In this document: positions 24,401 to 32,430 of the stretch, in pieces
Numbering within the stretch: the stretch's first letter is position 1
Layout: every line of letters begins with the position of its first letter
Source: Candidatus Eisenbacteria bacterium
GTDB taxonomy: Bacteria > Eisenbacteria > RBG-16-71-46
Length of the DNA: 37,680 nucleotides
Direction: 5' to 3'
NCBI GenBank assembly: GCA_013140805.1
Contig: JABFRW010000025.1
Span: 1 to 37,680, forward strand
Position numbers and translations under genes: made by a program
The notes under the pieces: generated by a model
What the model was told of the DNA's origin: nothing
The model's database searches: none
Seen by the model: the letters and a program-made list of their open reading frames with translations, nothing else

Positions 24401-25462
24401 ATGACCACGCTACTCCCACGCTCGAAGAGCTGGCGCACCGGACTCATCGCCCTCGCGCTCGTCGCGATCTCGACACAGGCTCACGCCGGGACCGGCGTGA
24501 TCTGCGGGAAGCCCACGCGAACCGGGAACGTGACCATGCATGTCGTCGTGAAGCGCGGGATCGAGACCCGTGTCGTTTCGGTGACCCTCGCGGTCGACTC
24601 GTCGTGGACTGCCGAGTACAAAGCCAACCTGTTCTGGGCTGCGTTCGCGGTAACCAAGGCGGATACGGTGCTCCCATCGCAGAGCATCGCGAAGGTGGGA
24701 ATGGTCGGCCAGAACGGTTGGACCGTGACCGGGGCGGGTATCGACAACGATGAGTCGGATGAGCCCGACGGTTTCTATTCCGCCGCTCCCGCGGTGGACC
24801 AGTTTGCGCTGTGCTCACTCTCGGGGACGGCCAGCGGATACGCGGCGGACGGATCGCCGGGTTCCTTTCGCGTCTCGATCTCCGGCCGCACCGTGACGCT
24901 GCCGACATTCCCGGGAATGCCCGCTTCGATCCTGGAGCAGCAGTTGATGGGGCAGCTGAATTCGATGGGCGTGCAGACCCGGCTCGCCACCCAGGCAGAT
25001 TTCGCGAATGGCCTCGAGGTTCTGCCTCACGACGCGAGTGTGGTGTGGATGCAGCCCCAGGACACGACCGGATTCGAACAGGAAGTGCGCGACACGGGGC
25101 TCGCCCTTCAACTGGCGACGCTGCTGGATACCCGTCCGGTCGGCGCGACCGACGTCGCAAGGCGGACGGCCCGAGGCGGCGTCGAATTGTCCGCACTCCC
25201 GAGCATCCTGACCGGCGGATCCGTGAAGCTTCGCTATGCCCTGGGCGGCCTGAGCCAGCGAGGGGAGCTTGCGATCTTCGACGCTGTCGGGCGTCGCCTG
25301 CGCAGGCTCGCGGTCGGCGGTGGCACCCCTGCGACGGCCAGCGGTGTATTCCTCTGGGATGGTCGCGATGACCACGGCATGAACGTTCCGAACGGTGTGT
25401 ACTTCGTTCGACTGAGCTCGGGACCGACCGTTGCGATGACGAGGGTGGTCGCGGTGAGGTAG
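24401..25462 (+). CDS. Secreted protein of unknown function with FlgD-Ig-like C-terminal domain
   Basis: 353 residues; GAGGAGG precedes ATG 24401 at good spacing. Signal peptide (LIALALVAISTQAHA). The mature region (about 30-250) is beta-rich and I do not recognise it: VSVTLAVDSSWTAEYKANLF, VTGAGIDNDESDEPDGF and LEQQLMGQLNSMGVQTRLA are its most distinctive parts. The last 85 residues are the FlgD-Ig-like sorting type (LAIFDAVGRRLRRLAVGG, WDGRDDHGMNVPNGVYFVRL, MTRVVAVR). It runs divergently from the kinase gene with 149 bases between. Export by a C-terminal-signal system is inferred. Confidence 0.78.
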   Translation: MTTLLPRSKSWRTGLIALALVAISTQAHAGTGVICGKPTRTGNVTMHVVVKRGIETRVVSVTLAVDSSWTAEYKANLFWAAFAVTKADTVLPSQSIAKVGMVGQNGWTVTGAGIDNDESDEPDGFYSAAPAVDQFALCSLSGTASGYAADGSPGSFRVSISGRTVTLPTFPGMPASILEQQLMGQLNSMGVQTRLATQADFANGLEVLPHDASVVWMQPQDTTGFEQEVRDTGLALQLATLLDTRPVGATDVARRTARGGVELSALPSILTGGSVKLRYALGGLSQRGELAIFDAVGRRLRRLAVGGGTPATASGVFLWDGRDDHGMNVPNGVYFVRLSSGPTVAMTRVVAVR

Positions 25463-25515
25463 GGTGCAACTCGGTCGCGAGCTGCTCCCATTACCCAAAC
25501 CTCAGGCGGTGGTCC

Positions 25516-25647
25516 ATGGGCGACAAGTCTCCGAAGTCGAAAGAGCGACAGAAGAAGCAGGCCACAACGGAGAAAGACCAGAAAAAGGCGAAGGCGTTTA
25601 CCAAGGCGCATCCGGCTCCGAGCGTGCCAGGCAAAAAGGGGAAGTAG
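25516..25647 (+). CDS. Lys-rich conserved microprotein, 43 aa
   Basis: ATG 25516 to TAG 25647, starting MGDKSPKSKERQKKQ and ending PSVPGKKGK. About a third of the residues are Lys and there is no hydrophobic segment, so it should be soluble and possibly nucleic-acid or ribosome binding. I recall small proteins with the same MGDKSPKSK opening in many unrelated bacteria, always uncharacterised, which is why I call it real despite its length. It is 53 bases after the secreted-protein gene. Only a weak GGCGGTGG precedes the start. Confidence 0.65.
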   Translation: MGDKSPKSKERQKKQATTEKDQKKAKAFTKAHPAPSVPGKKGK

Positions 25648-25803
25648 TCCGCAACCCTCTCGCGTCGGGTCGAGCCAGAGTCCTCACGAGTCATGCGGTC
25701 AGACTGGCGTCGGGCGCATCGAGGCGGTCGAAGCGCTCGACGCCGATGGGTGCCGGCGGGCCGTTTGCGCGGCATGTCGGCTCTCAGCACCTGCACGAGC
25801 GAC

Positions 25804-26483
25804 TCAGGCCCTCGGCAGGCGCGCGTTGATCCAGCCCGTGATGTCCGCCATCACGTTCTCCTTGCCCACATCGTTGAGCGGGTCGTGATAGTGGCCTTCG
25901 TAGAGCTTGAGCGTCTTGTCGGTCGAGCTCGCGGTGTCGTAGAAGAGTTGACTGCCGCTCGGCCGGGTGGCCTTGTCGAGCGTGCCGTGCAGGATCAGCA
26001 CCGGCCGCTTGAAGAGCGGAAACTCTCGCTTGAGACGTTCGTCGGCGCGCACCATCTCGGCCACCTCAGCGTGGGCTGAACTTCGTTCGCGATGAGCGGG
26101 TCCTCGTTCATGAACTTGACCACGCTCGGATCACGCGAGAAATCCTCGTTGTGTAGCTTCAACACGTAAACGTGCGGCGCGACGTGGCTGAGTCCCTTGA
26201 GCGCCGCGACGTCGCTGGTTTAGTGCGCGAACTTCTCGATGAAAATTCGCTCGCCGTCCGACTTGCCCCTCCCGCGTAAATCCAGCGCATACACGGCGAG
26301 TCCCTCGGCCGTGAGTTGTTCAGCGACCCACGCGTAGTAGCCACTGTGGGAGTTGAAGCCGTGGCAGATCAACACGACTGCGCGAGGCTGCGCAATCGGA
26401 CGCCACGAGCGAACAAAGATCTTGAGGCCACCAACTCCCTCGACGGTGTCTTCGCGCGGTGCATTGACGAGACTCTGCGTCAT
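25804..26483 (-). pseudogene. Alpha/beta hydrolase (monoacylglycerol lipase-like) pseudogene
   Basis: ATG 26483 follows GGAGG and the first 87 codons are a normal lipase N-terminus (FVRSWRPIAQPRAVVLICHGFNSHSGYY, ALDLRGRGKSDGERIF). Then TAA (26220-26222) replaces the expected Tyr codon in FAHYTSDV. The same frame goes on TSDVAALKGLSHVAPH ... NEDFSRDP ... PLIANEVQPT, but some 55-60 residues that normally hold the nucleophile elbow GHSAGG are missing between DVAAL and KGLSH (around 26200). Near 26066-26072 the frame changes by one base, after which MVRADERLKREFPLF and the Asp and His of the triad (HGTLDKA, YEGHYHD) are read to 25804. Three independent lesions, one removing the catalytic Ser, make function very unlikely. 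Confidence 0.85.
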
Positions 26484-26546
26484 GACTGCCTCCTCAGGGG
26501 CGGATGGGGCAACGAGTCGTTCTCATGTGCCTGAGGTCGCGTAAGA

Positions 26547-27221
26547 CTAGTCGGCCGCGAGCAACTCCAACAGTGCGGATTCGAGCGCGGCCACATCCGC
26601 CGGGACTCCCGTCCACTGGGCCACGATCTGCCCGCTGCGATCGAGCAGGTACGCCGCCGGAACCGCCTTCACTCGAAACGCATCCCAGGCGGGGCTCCGT
26701 GAGGTGTCCATTGCGATCGGATAGGTGAGCTTCTTCGCGGAAACGTACTTCTTCACCTTGCTCGGCCCGCCCTCGTCAATCGACACCCCGATGACCGTGA
26801 ACCCTCGCTTCGAGTACTTGTCGTGAAGCGCCTGCAACTCGGGCATCGACTTGCGGCACGGGATGCACCAGGTGGCCCAGAAGTCGAGCAATACGACCTG
26901 CCCCTTCAGGGACTCGGGCGAGAGCGTACGACCGGCGAGATCGGTCAACGCGAATGCCGGCGTCGGCCGCGGGAAGCTCGGCCGAATGTAGGCGGCGGGG
27001 TCCGCTTCGAATGCTTCGGCGCACCTCTCGGAGCAGAAGCCGTACTCCCTGCCTTCGTGCTTGCGCACTGCCTTGACCGGCTCCTCTTCCGATTCCCCGC
27101 TCGTCACTTTGCAGACGAGGCAAATGCCCTTGGAAGGGGCCGCACTTGCGGGAGCGACGTGCAACGCAGGTCCGATCGAGAGCGCGAGGCTCATGAGGAT
27201 GATTGCCAGATACTTGTTCAT
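26547..27221 (-). CDS. Periplasmic TRASH/YHS-type metal-binding domain fused to TlpA-like thioredoxin
   Basis: 224 residues from ATG 27221, chosen because a signal peptide follows (YLAIILMSLALSIGPALHVAPASA). Residues 32-80 are a TRASH/YHS-like metal-binding module: Cys34 and Cys37 (GICLVCK), then Cys63 and Cys67 (FCSERCAEAFEADPAAYI). Residues 86-222 are a TlpA/ResA-type thioredoxin fold with the redox pair Cys119/Cys122 (FWATWCIPCRK), DEGGPSKVKKYV and cis-Pro VPAAYLLD. Thioredoxins of this kind reduce disulfides or haem-binding Cys in the periplasm. The fusion suggests redox handling tied to a soft metal such as copper or zinc, which is inferred. It follows the damaged barrel gene by 11 bases. 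Confidence 0.88.
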   Translation of the reverse strand: MNKYLAIILMSLALSIGPALHVAPASAAPSKGICLVCKVTSGESEEEPVKAVRKHEGREYGFCSERCAEAFEADPAAYIRPSFPRPTPAFALTDLAGRTLSPESLKGQVVLLDFWATWCIPCRKSMPELQALHDKYSKRGFTVIGVSIDEGGPSKVKKYVSAKKLTYPIAMDTSRSPAWDAFRVKAVPAAYLLDRSGQIVAQWTGVPADVAALESALLELLAAD

Positions 27222-27232
27222 CACGGGTCCTT

Positions 27233-27907
27233 TCAGAATCCGAACGACATGGCGACACCGGCGCGCTCGAGCCACGCCCAGATCAGCGTGAAGCTCAACC
27301 GGTTCGTGGCGTACGTCGCGAGCAGATGCGTTCGGTGGCCGTCGTACATCGGCTGCACCGAAACGCCTCCGCCGAGCTCCACGTTCGCTCCGATCGGCAC
27401 GTTCCAGCCGTTGTCCCATTCCGAGTAGTTCAGGCTCACGTAGGGTGAGGTGTGGACGAGCGGCAGGTACTTGGCGGCGGTCAAGTAGTACGACTGAGTT
27501 CCTTTCGGTGAGCCGATCCGATCTGAACTGGTGCCGAGAAACAGGGCGGGCCGACGCTCGGTTTCGGTCAACACGAACCAGGTCGCCAGCGCACCGACTT
27601 CACCGGCCACAGGGTTGTACTCGAGGCCGAGCTGCAGCGTCGGGATCACGCGATAGTTGGCAGTCGTACGCCAGCGAGGTCGCTCCAGCTCGGTGTCAAC
27701 GTACCGCAGCGCGAGCACCCAATTCGATTGCAAGCCACTCCCCCGGAGCGGCGCCCCTTCGCCGGGTCAGCCACTTCAAGTAGGTGTCGAAGCACTCGGT
27801 CGCGGTCGACGTGCAAGCGTGCCGACTCCGCTCGTGTCGGAATCAGTGGCAAACGCGGAAGCAGCGAACCCCGTGAAAGTCACAGCCAGTATCAGGAACC
27901 GAAGCAT
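27233..27907 (-). pseudogene. Outer-membrane beta-barrel protein, 5' region frameshifted
   Basis: ATG 27907 opens a signal peptide (MLRFLILAVTFTGFAASAFA) that stops at 27776. The barrel itself is in another frame, recognisable from SNWVLALRYVDTELERPRWR to the stop at 27233: TANYRVIPTLQLGLEYNP, ALFLGTSSDRIGSPKGTQ, SPYVSLNYSEWDNGWNVP, PMYDGHRTHLLATYATNR, and C-terminal Phe (GVAMSFGF), the barrel-insertion signal. The DTYLKWLTRR part in the third frame suggests more than one lesion between 27735 and 27800. Either the region is misread or the gene is dead. It lies between the Cys-rich gene and the TRASH-TlpA gene on one strand, so it probably belonged to the same operon. Confidence 0.65.
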
Positions 27908-27965
27908 GAAGGCTCCATTCGGAATGCAGCACGACGTGACGAAGCGACCAGTCGTGGTCGAGGCG

Positions 27966-28298
27966 TCAGTTCCGAAGAGCCTGGAAGCGCAGGAATCGAG
28001 GGGGCCCGTGCGCCGGTGCGAGACTCGCTTGCAGGAGGCCGGTTGCGGTCGCCTGGTTCACCTGGACGATGCCAGGAGAACTCAGGGCGGGCGGGCACAG
28101 ATTGCCGGGCTCGACCGCGACCGCCGAGGGATTCGCAGCCGCGGCCACGATGCACTCTCCGCTCGGAAGCGTCGGGCACTGCGGGAGTTCCTCGGCGCAG
28201 CACGTACGGTCCGACTCGCAACACACGGGCTCCGCCCACGAAGTCGTCGTGGGGCTGAGAACGGTGAGGAGCGCGAGACACAACCATCTGGACCACAT
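27966..28298 (-). CDS. Small secreted Cys-rich protein
   Basis: 110 residues from ATG 28298 (ATG 28316 adds six residues). Signal peptide WLCLALLTVLSPTTTSWA, then seven Cys in a short span (26, 27, 33, 34, 41, 49, 68) including two CC pairs, EPVCCESDRTCCAEELPQC. No known fold is evident. Such a density of Cys outside the membrane suggests disulfides or binding of a soft metal. Downstream on the same strand are a damaged barrel gene (58 bases on) and the TRASH-TlpA gene, so it may have been the first gene of a metal- or thiol-related envelope operon. The last 40 residues (NQATATGLLQASLAPAHG) look unstructured. Confidence 0.65.
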   Translation of the reverse strand: MWSRWLCLALLTVLSPTTTSWAEPVCCESDRTCCAEELPQCPTLPSGECIVAAAANPSAVAVEPGNLCPPALSSPGIVQVNQATATGLLQASLAPAHGPPRFLRFQALRN

Positions 28299-28459
28299 GA
28301 GCCGACAGCCTAGCATGTTCCTCGCGGCGCCCGGCGGTCAGGATCCAGTCCGGGCTGGGCCCGTCGCGGAGCGACCGACCGCGTGACGGTTTCTCCGGAC
28401 GATTGCCGCAATGCGTTGGGAGAGCACTTCGAGTCAAACCCTCCCCCAGGACTGCCCCC

Positions 28460-30745
28460 ATGCGCAATCGCAACCTCGTCGCTCCCTTCGGACTCTGGCG
28501 AGCTTCGATCGTCACGGCGGTCGCCCTCCCGCTCGGCTTGCTTCTCGCGATCCCCCTCACGCCTTCGCCGGCTGCCGCGCTCGTCACCACCACCTTCAAT
28601 TCCAGCTTGGAGGGATGGCTCGTGACCGGCGACAACGCTTCGGTATGGAGCTCGACGGGTGGAAACCCGGGCGGCTGTTTCGACGTGAACGACCTCGCCA
28701 CGGGCGCCAACAATCTGGCGGTCGCCCCTCCGGCGTATCTGGGCAACTGGAGCGCAATGACAAGCGCCGACTCGATCAGGCTCGATCTCTTCCTGCATCG
28801 GATCAACGGCACTCAGGTCGGCGAACCCTATCAGTTTCGAATCTCCGGACCCGGCGGAGCCGCCCACACGCTAGGGGGATACATGCCGCCGCAGGACGTC
28901 TGGGCGACGGTCGGTGCGCCGCTCGACTCCACGACCTGGGTGATCGAATCCGGCAGTTGGTCGGCGATCCTGGCGCACGTGAACACGGTGCTCATCCAGG
29001 TCGAGTTCATCTCCGGAGCCGAGGAGGTGCGCTTCGACAACGTCCGACTCACCGGCACCGTCATGCCCTTCTTCGATTCATGCGTCCTCGAGACATTCAA
29101 CACCGCCGGACTCGGCGACTGGTCGTTCACAAGCACCGGCGGAGTGTCGAATCCCGGAAGCCAGGGCAACGGCGGCGGCTACTGTCGAGTCGCGGACGGC
29201 ACGGGTGTCTCCTACGCCCTCGTGCCCGCGCGATTCCTCGGCAACTGGTCTCCGCTCGATGGCAGCGGCCGGGTCACGATCGACACCCGACTCGTCAGCT
29301 CTGCGGGGTCCGTGCTGAACGTGCCGGAGTTCATTCGCATCTCGGGACCCGGCGGTGTCGCGCACGTCTCGCTCGCGATCGCCGACGTCTCGACTTCACT
29401 GCTCAAATGGACGCGATACGAATTCCCGATTCAAGCAAGCGCGTGGACCTTGGACTCGGGAACGTGGCCCGCGCTCCTTGCGGATGTCACCGAGTGCCGC
29501 ATCCAGGCGGAGCTCATGGATGGCACCGAAGTGCTGGGGATCGACAACTTCGGACGGCTGGCGGCGGCCTGTTCGGATCCTGATCAGACCGTGGTGCTCC
29601 AGTCGCCTGACTTCGCGAAGTGCAGCGAGGAGAGCTTCGTCACCATCGGCGGAATCGGATTCAACCCGGTCGACAACGAGCTGTACGGCCTCGTGGACGC
29701 GGCCTCCGCTTCGGGCGGCGGCCTGTATCGCGTGACCGGATTGGGCGCGGGCGTGCGGCTGCAAGCCTACGCCACCCCGACGCAGGTGATCTTCGACGCC
29801 ACGGGGAGTGCGTTCATCGCGGAGGATACCGGCGGAAGTGTGTTCCGCTGGTCGGGCGGTTTGTCCTCGGTGTGGGTGTCGGGTTTCCACGCCGGCGACG
29901 ACGATCCGAGCGGCATGTGCTTCGCGCCACCGGGCTTCGACGGCCCCAATGTGGACCCCGGCGACATTCTGGTGATGGATCCCGGCTACAGCGGGCCCGA
30001 CGAGTTGTGGGCTTTCAAGACTTCAGTGGCCGAGAGCGAGCTGCAGGTCATCGCCGATCTCCCCGGCAGTCCGGACTTCCGCGACGTCACGGCCGGACCG
30101 TCGGGCGTCGTGTACACCGCATCGATGAACGACGCGAACAACATCTACTCGATCTCGGCCTCCGGAGTGCTCACCCCGATCGCCCTCTCGACGCCGCTCT
30201 CGGGCATGATCAGCCTCGCCTACGATCTGGCGGCGGCGCGCTTGTACGTGGTCGAGACCGGCGGAAACACTCTGCGGCGCATCAACCCCGCGACCGGCGC
30301 GGTCGAATTGCTCGCATCTGGATTCGACTCGTTCAACGACGGCGCGCTCGAGTTCGACCCGGAGACGCAGTCGGTGTACGTGGCCGACGCTGGAATGCAT
30401 CGCGTCTACCGCTTCTGCAAGACCTCGTCGACCGCGGTGCCCTCAGCCGCGCGCCCGCGCGCTCCGGGGGAGATCACCGCCCTGTCGGTTGCGCCGAATC
30501 CGGCGCGCGGTTCCACGCGGATCGCCTGGTCGCTCAGTCGCGCGGCCGATTCTCGAGTCGTGGTGTTCGACGTGGCGGGCCGGGCAGTCCGCCGAATCGC
30601 GGCTGGTGCACAGGCTGCCGGAGAGGCGTCGCGAACCTGGGACGGCCGTGACGATTCGGGGAATCCGGTCCGGTCCGGCGTCTACCTGGTGCGAATCGAG
30701 ACCGCTCGCGACAAGCGCGCGGCGTGGGTGACGCTGCTGCGGTAG
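28460..30745 (+). CDS. Secreted laminin-B-like/beta-propeller protein with FlgD-Ig-like tail
   Basis: 761 residues from ATG 28460, where a signal peptide begins (VTAVALPLGLLLAIPLTPSPAAA). Two tandem beta-sandwich modules of laminin-B (domain IV)-like pattern follow: FNSSLEGWLVTGDN ... AYLGNWSAM ... RISGPGG (about 44-200) and FNTAGLGDWSFTSTGG ... RFLGNWSPLDGSG ... RISGPGG (about 212-375). Then a propeller of NHL/SMP-30 type (about 390-660: GGIGFNPVDNELYGLV, GGSVFRWSGG, DPETQSVYVADAGMHRVYRF). The last 85 residues are an FlgD-Ig-like sorting domain (VVVFDVAGRAVRRIAAG, TWDGRDDSGNPVRSGVYLVRI). Likely cell-surface or released adhesion or carbohydrate-binding protein; the ligand is unknown. The gene is intact. 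Confidence 0.85.
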   Translation: MRNRNLVAPFGLWRASIVTAVALPLGLLLAIPLTPSPAAALVTTTFNSSLEGWLVTGDNASVWSSTGGNPGGCFDVNDLATGANNLAVAPPAYLGNWSAMTSADSIRLDLFLHRINGTQVGEPYQFRISGPGGAAHTLGGYMPPQDVWATVGAPLDSTTWVIESGSWSAILAHVNTVLIQVEFISGAEEVRFDNVRLTGTVMPFFDSCVLETFNTAGLGDWSFTSTGGVSNPGSQGNGGGYCRVADGTGVSYALVPARFLGNWSPLDGSGRVTIDTRLVSSAGSVLNVPEFIRISGPGGVAHVSLAIADVSTSLLKWTRYEFPIQASAWTLDSGTWPALLADVTECRIQAELMDGTEVLGIDNFGRLAAACSDPDQTVVLQSPDFAKCSEESFVTIGGIGFNPVDNELYGLVDAASASGGGLYRVTGLGAGVRLQAYATPTQVIFDATGSAFIAEDTGGSVFRWSGGLSSVWVSGFHAGDDDPSGMCFAPPGFDGPNVDPGDILVMDPGYSGPDELWAFKTSVAESELQVIADLPGSPDFRDVTAGPSGVVYTASMNDANNIYSISASGVLTPIALSTPLSGMISLAYDLAAARLYVVETGGNTLRRINPATGAVELLASGFDSFNDGALEFDPETQSVYVADAGMHRVYRFCKTSSTAVPSAARPRAPGEITALSVAPNPARGSTRIAWSLSRAADSRVVVFDVAGRAVRRIAAGAQAAGEASRTWDGRDDSGNPVRSGVYLVRIETARDKRAAWVTLLR

Positions 30746-30826
30746 GCTGGCAGATTCGGCTTGTCGTCGTCGGTGCGATAACGGATCGTTCGGGCGATCG
30801 TAGAGTCTCCGCCCGAGGAGTCGACC

Positions 30827-30898
30827 ATGCCGACCACGCAGGCCAGGTGCGCGAAGTGCGGTCACGAGAGGACCGCGACTGACGTGGACGCTCGGTGA
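30827..30898 (+). CDS. Putative zinc-ribbon-like microprotein, 23 aa, overlapping the decarboxylase gene
   Basis: ATG 30827 has an excellent Shine-Dalgarno GAGGAG (30815-30820) six bases away. The 23 codons include RCAKCGHE, one Cys-x2-Cys knuckle plus a His. The TGA overlaps the GTG start of the next gene as GTGA (30895-30898), the geometry used for translational coupling. It may be a leader peptide for the decarboxylase, a truncated zinc ribbon, or chance. Only the ribosome site and overlap support it. Confidence 0.4.
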   Translation: MPTTQARCAKCGHERTATDVDAR

Positions 30899-32421
30899 GG
30901 ACACCGCGCCCGACTCGTGACTCGGAATCGCGCGACGTGCCGCTCGCCATGGACGCCGCCGAGTTTCGCGCCGCGGGACATGCGCTCGTCGATCAGCTCG
31001 CGGGAGTGCTCGAGTCGATCGCTTCCCGTCCGGTGACGCCTGCGCGGACCCCTGCGGAAGTGCGAGCGGCGTTCCGGCTCGACGCTCCGCTTCCTGAGCA
31101 CGGAGCGGCTGCCGGGCCGCTGCTCGAGGAGACCGCTCGACTCCTGTTCGAGCACTCGCTGTTCAACGCGCACCCGCGCTTCTTCGACTACATCACCTCC
31201 TCGCCCGCTCCGATCGGCGTGCTCGCCGATCTGCTTGCCGCCGCCGTGAACTCCAATGTCGGAAGCTTCGTGCTGTCGCCGACCGCAACTGAGATCGAGG
31301 CGCAGACGGTGCGCTGGGTCGCAGAACTGATCGGCTACCCGACCGACTGCGGCGGTGTGCTGGTGAGCGGCGGCAACATGGCGAACATGATCGGTTTCTG
31401 GGCCGCGCGCGCTTCGAAGGCGGACTGGAATGTGCGCACCGCGGGGGTCGCCGCCGGCCGGTCGCTGCGCACCTACGCCTCGGCCGAGACCCACACGTGG
31501 CTCCAGAAGGCCGCCGACCTTGCGGGGCTCGGCACCGACTCCGTCTGCTTCATCCCGACTCGTGACGATCTGCGCATGGACGTTGAGCGGCTCGAACGGC
31601 AGATCGTGGCAGATCGCGCTTCCGGGCACCTGCCCTTTCTGGTCGTCGGCACGGCTGGCTCCGTCAGTACCGGCGCAGTCGATCCCCTTCGGGAGATCGG
31701 CTTCGTATGCAGGCGTGAGGGCCTGTGGTTTCACGTCGACGGCGCGTACGGCGGTTTCGCGGCCGCGGTCGACTTGGCCCCCGCGGATCTGCTCGCGATC
31801 AGCGGCGCGGACTCCGTCGCGGTCGACCCTCACAAGTGGCTCTACGCTCCGCTCGAGGCCGGGTGTGCGCTGGTGCGCGATGTCGATGCTCTGCGCAAGG
31901 CGTTCTCCTACCGGCCGTCCTACTACAACTTCGGCGAGAACGTGCTCAACTACGTGGACCTCGGACCCCAGAACTCACGCGGGTTCCGGGCCCTCAAGGT
32001 GTGGCTCGGATTGCGCCACGCTGGTGCCTCGGGGTATCGGCGCATGATCGCCGACGACATGGCGCTGGCCGCGGCGCTCGCCGAAGCCGTGAAGGCGCAT
32101 CCGGAGCTGGAGTTCTGCACGCATGAGCTGAGCATCACCACCTACCGGTTCGTGCCGGCCGATCTACGCGGTCGTATTGGAGAGCCAGCGGTCGATGCGT
32201 ATCTCGACGCACTCAACCGTGAAGTGCTCGAGCGTGTGCAGTCCGGCGGGGAGGCGTTCGTGTCCAACGCCGTCATCCGTGGTCGCTACATGCTGAGGGC
32301 GTGCGTGGTGAATTTCAACACCCGCACCGCCGACATGGCCGCACTCGTTGTCCTGTCGGCGCGAGTGGGTCGCGATGTCGACACGGACCTGCGTCCCTCG
32401 GCTTTGACCGCAAGCCGATGA
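30895..32421 (+). CDS. PLP-dependent group II decarboxylase (aromatic-L-amino-acid decarboxylase-like)
   Basis: 508 residues from GTG 30895; ATG 30949 (MDAAEFRAAGHALVD) is where the conserved domain begins and may be the true start. Fold type I PLP enzyme: NAHPRFFDYITSSPAPIG near the substrate pocket, His200 (SAETHTW) that stacks on PLP, Asp282 (HVDGAYGG) that pairs with the pyridine N, and Lys314 in DPHKW forming the Schiff base. The C-terminal domain includes RYMLRACVVNFNTR. The family removes CO2 from Trp, Tyr, Glu or related amino acids; the substrate cannot be read from this sequence. The upstream microprotein overlaps its GTG codon. It converges on the thioredoxin-like gene. Confidence 0.92.
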   Translation: MRTPRPTRDSESRDVPLAMDAAEFRAAGHALVDQLAGVLESIASRPVTPARTPAEVRAAFRLDAPLPEHGAAAGPLLEETARLLFEHSLFNAHPRFFDYITSSPAPIGVLADLLAAAVNSNVGSFVLSPTATEIEAQTVRWVAELIGYPTDCGGVLVSGGNMANMIGFWAARASKADWNVRTAGVAAGRSLRTYASAETHTWLQKAADLAGLGTDSVCFIPTRDDLRMDVERLERQIVADRASGHLPFLVVGTAGSVSTGAVDPLREIGFVCRREGLWFHVDGAYGGFAAAVDLAPADLLAISGADSVAVDPHKWLYAPLEAGCALVRDVDALRKAFSYRPSYYNFGENVLNYVDLGPQNSRGFRALKVWLGLRHAGASGYRRMIADDMALAAALAEAVKAHPELEFCTHELSITTYRFVPADLRGRIGEPAVDAYLDALNREVLERVQSGGEAFVSNAVIRGRYMLRACVVNFNTRTADMAALVVLSARVGRDVDTDLRPSALTASR

Positions 32422-32430
32422 TGCGTCGGT

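Noticed and set aside
25648-25803. Possible gene in the 156-base gap before the hydrolase pseudogene
   Set aside because: Frames crossing it have no domain or ribosome site, and the region shows no clear hairpin or promoter.
30895-30948. Conserved N-terminal extension of the decarboxylase
   Set aside because: The 18 residues from the GTG are low-complexity and not part of the domain. I kept this start only because of the GTGA overlap and list ATG 30949 as an alternative.
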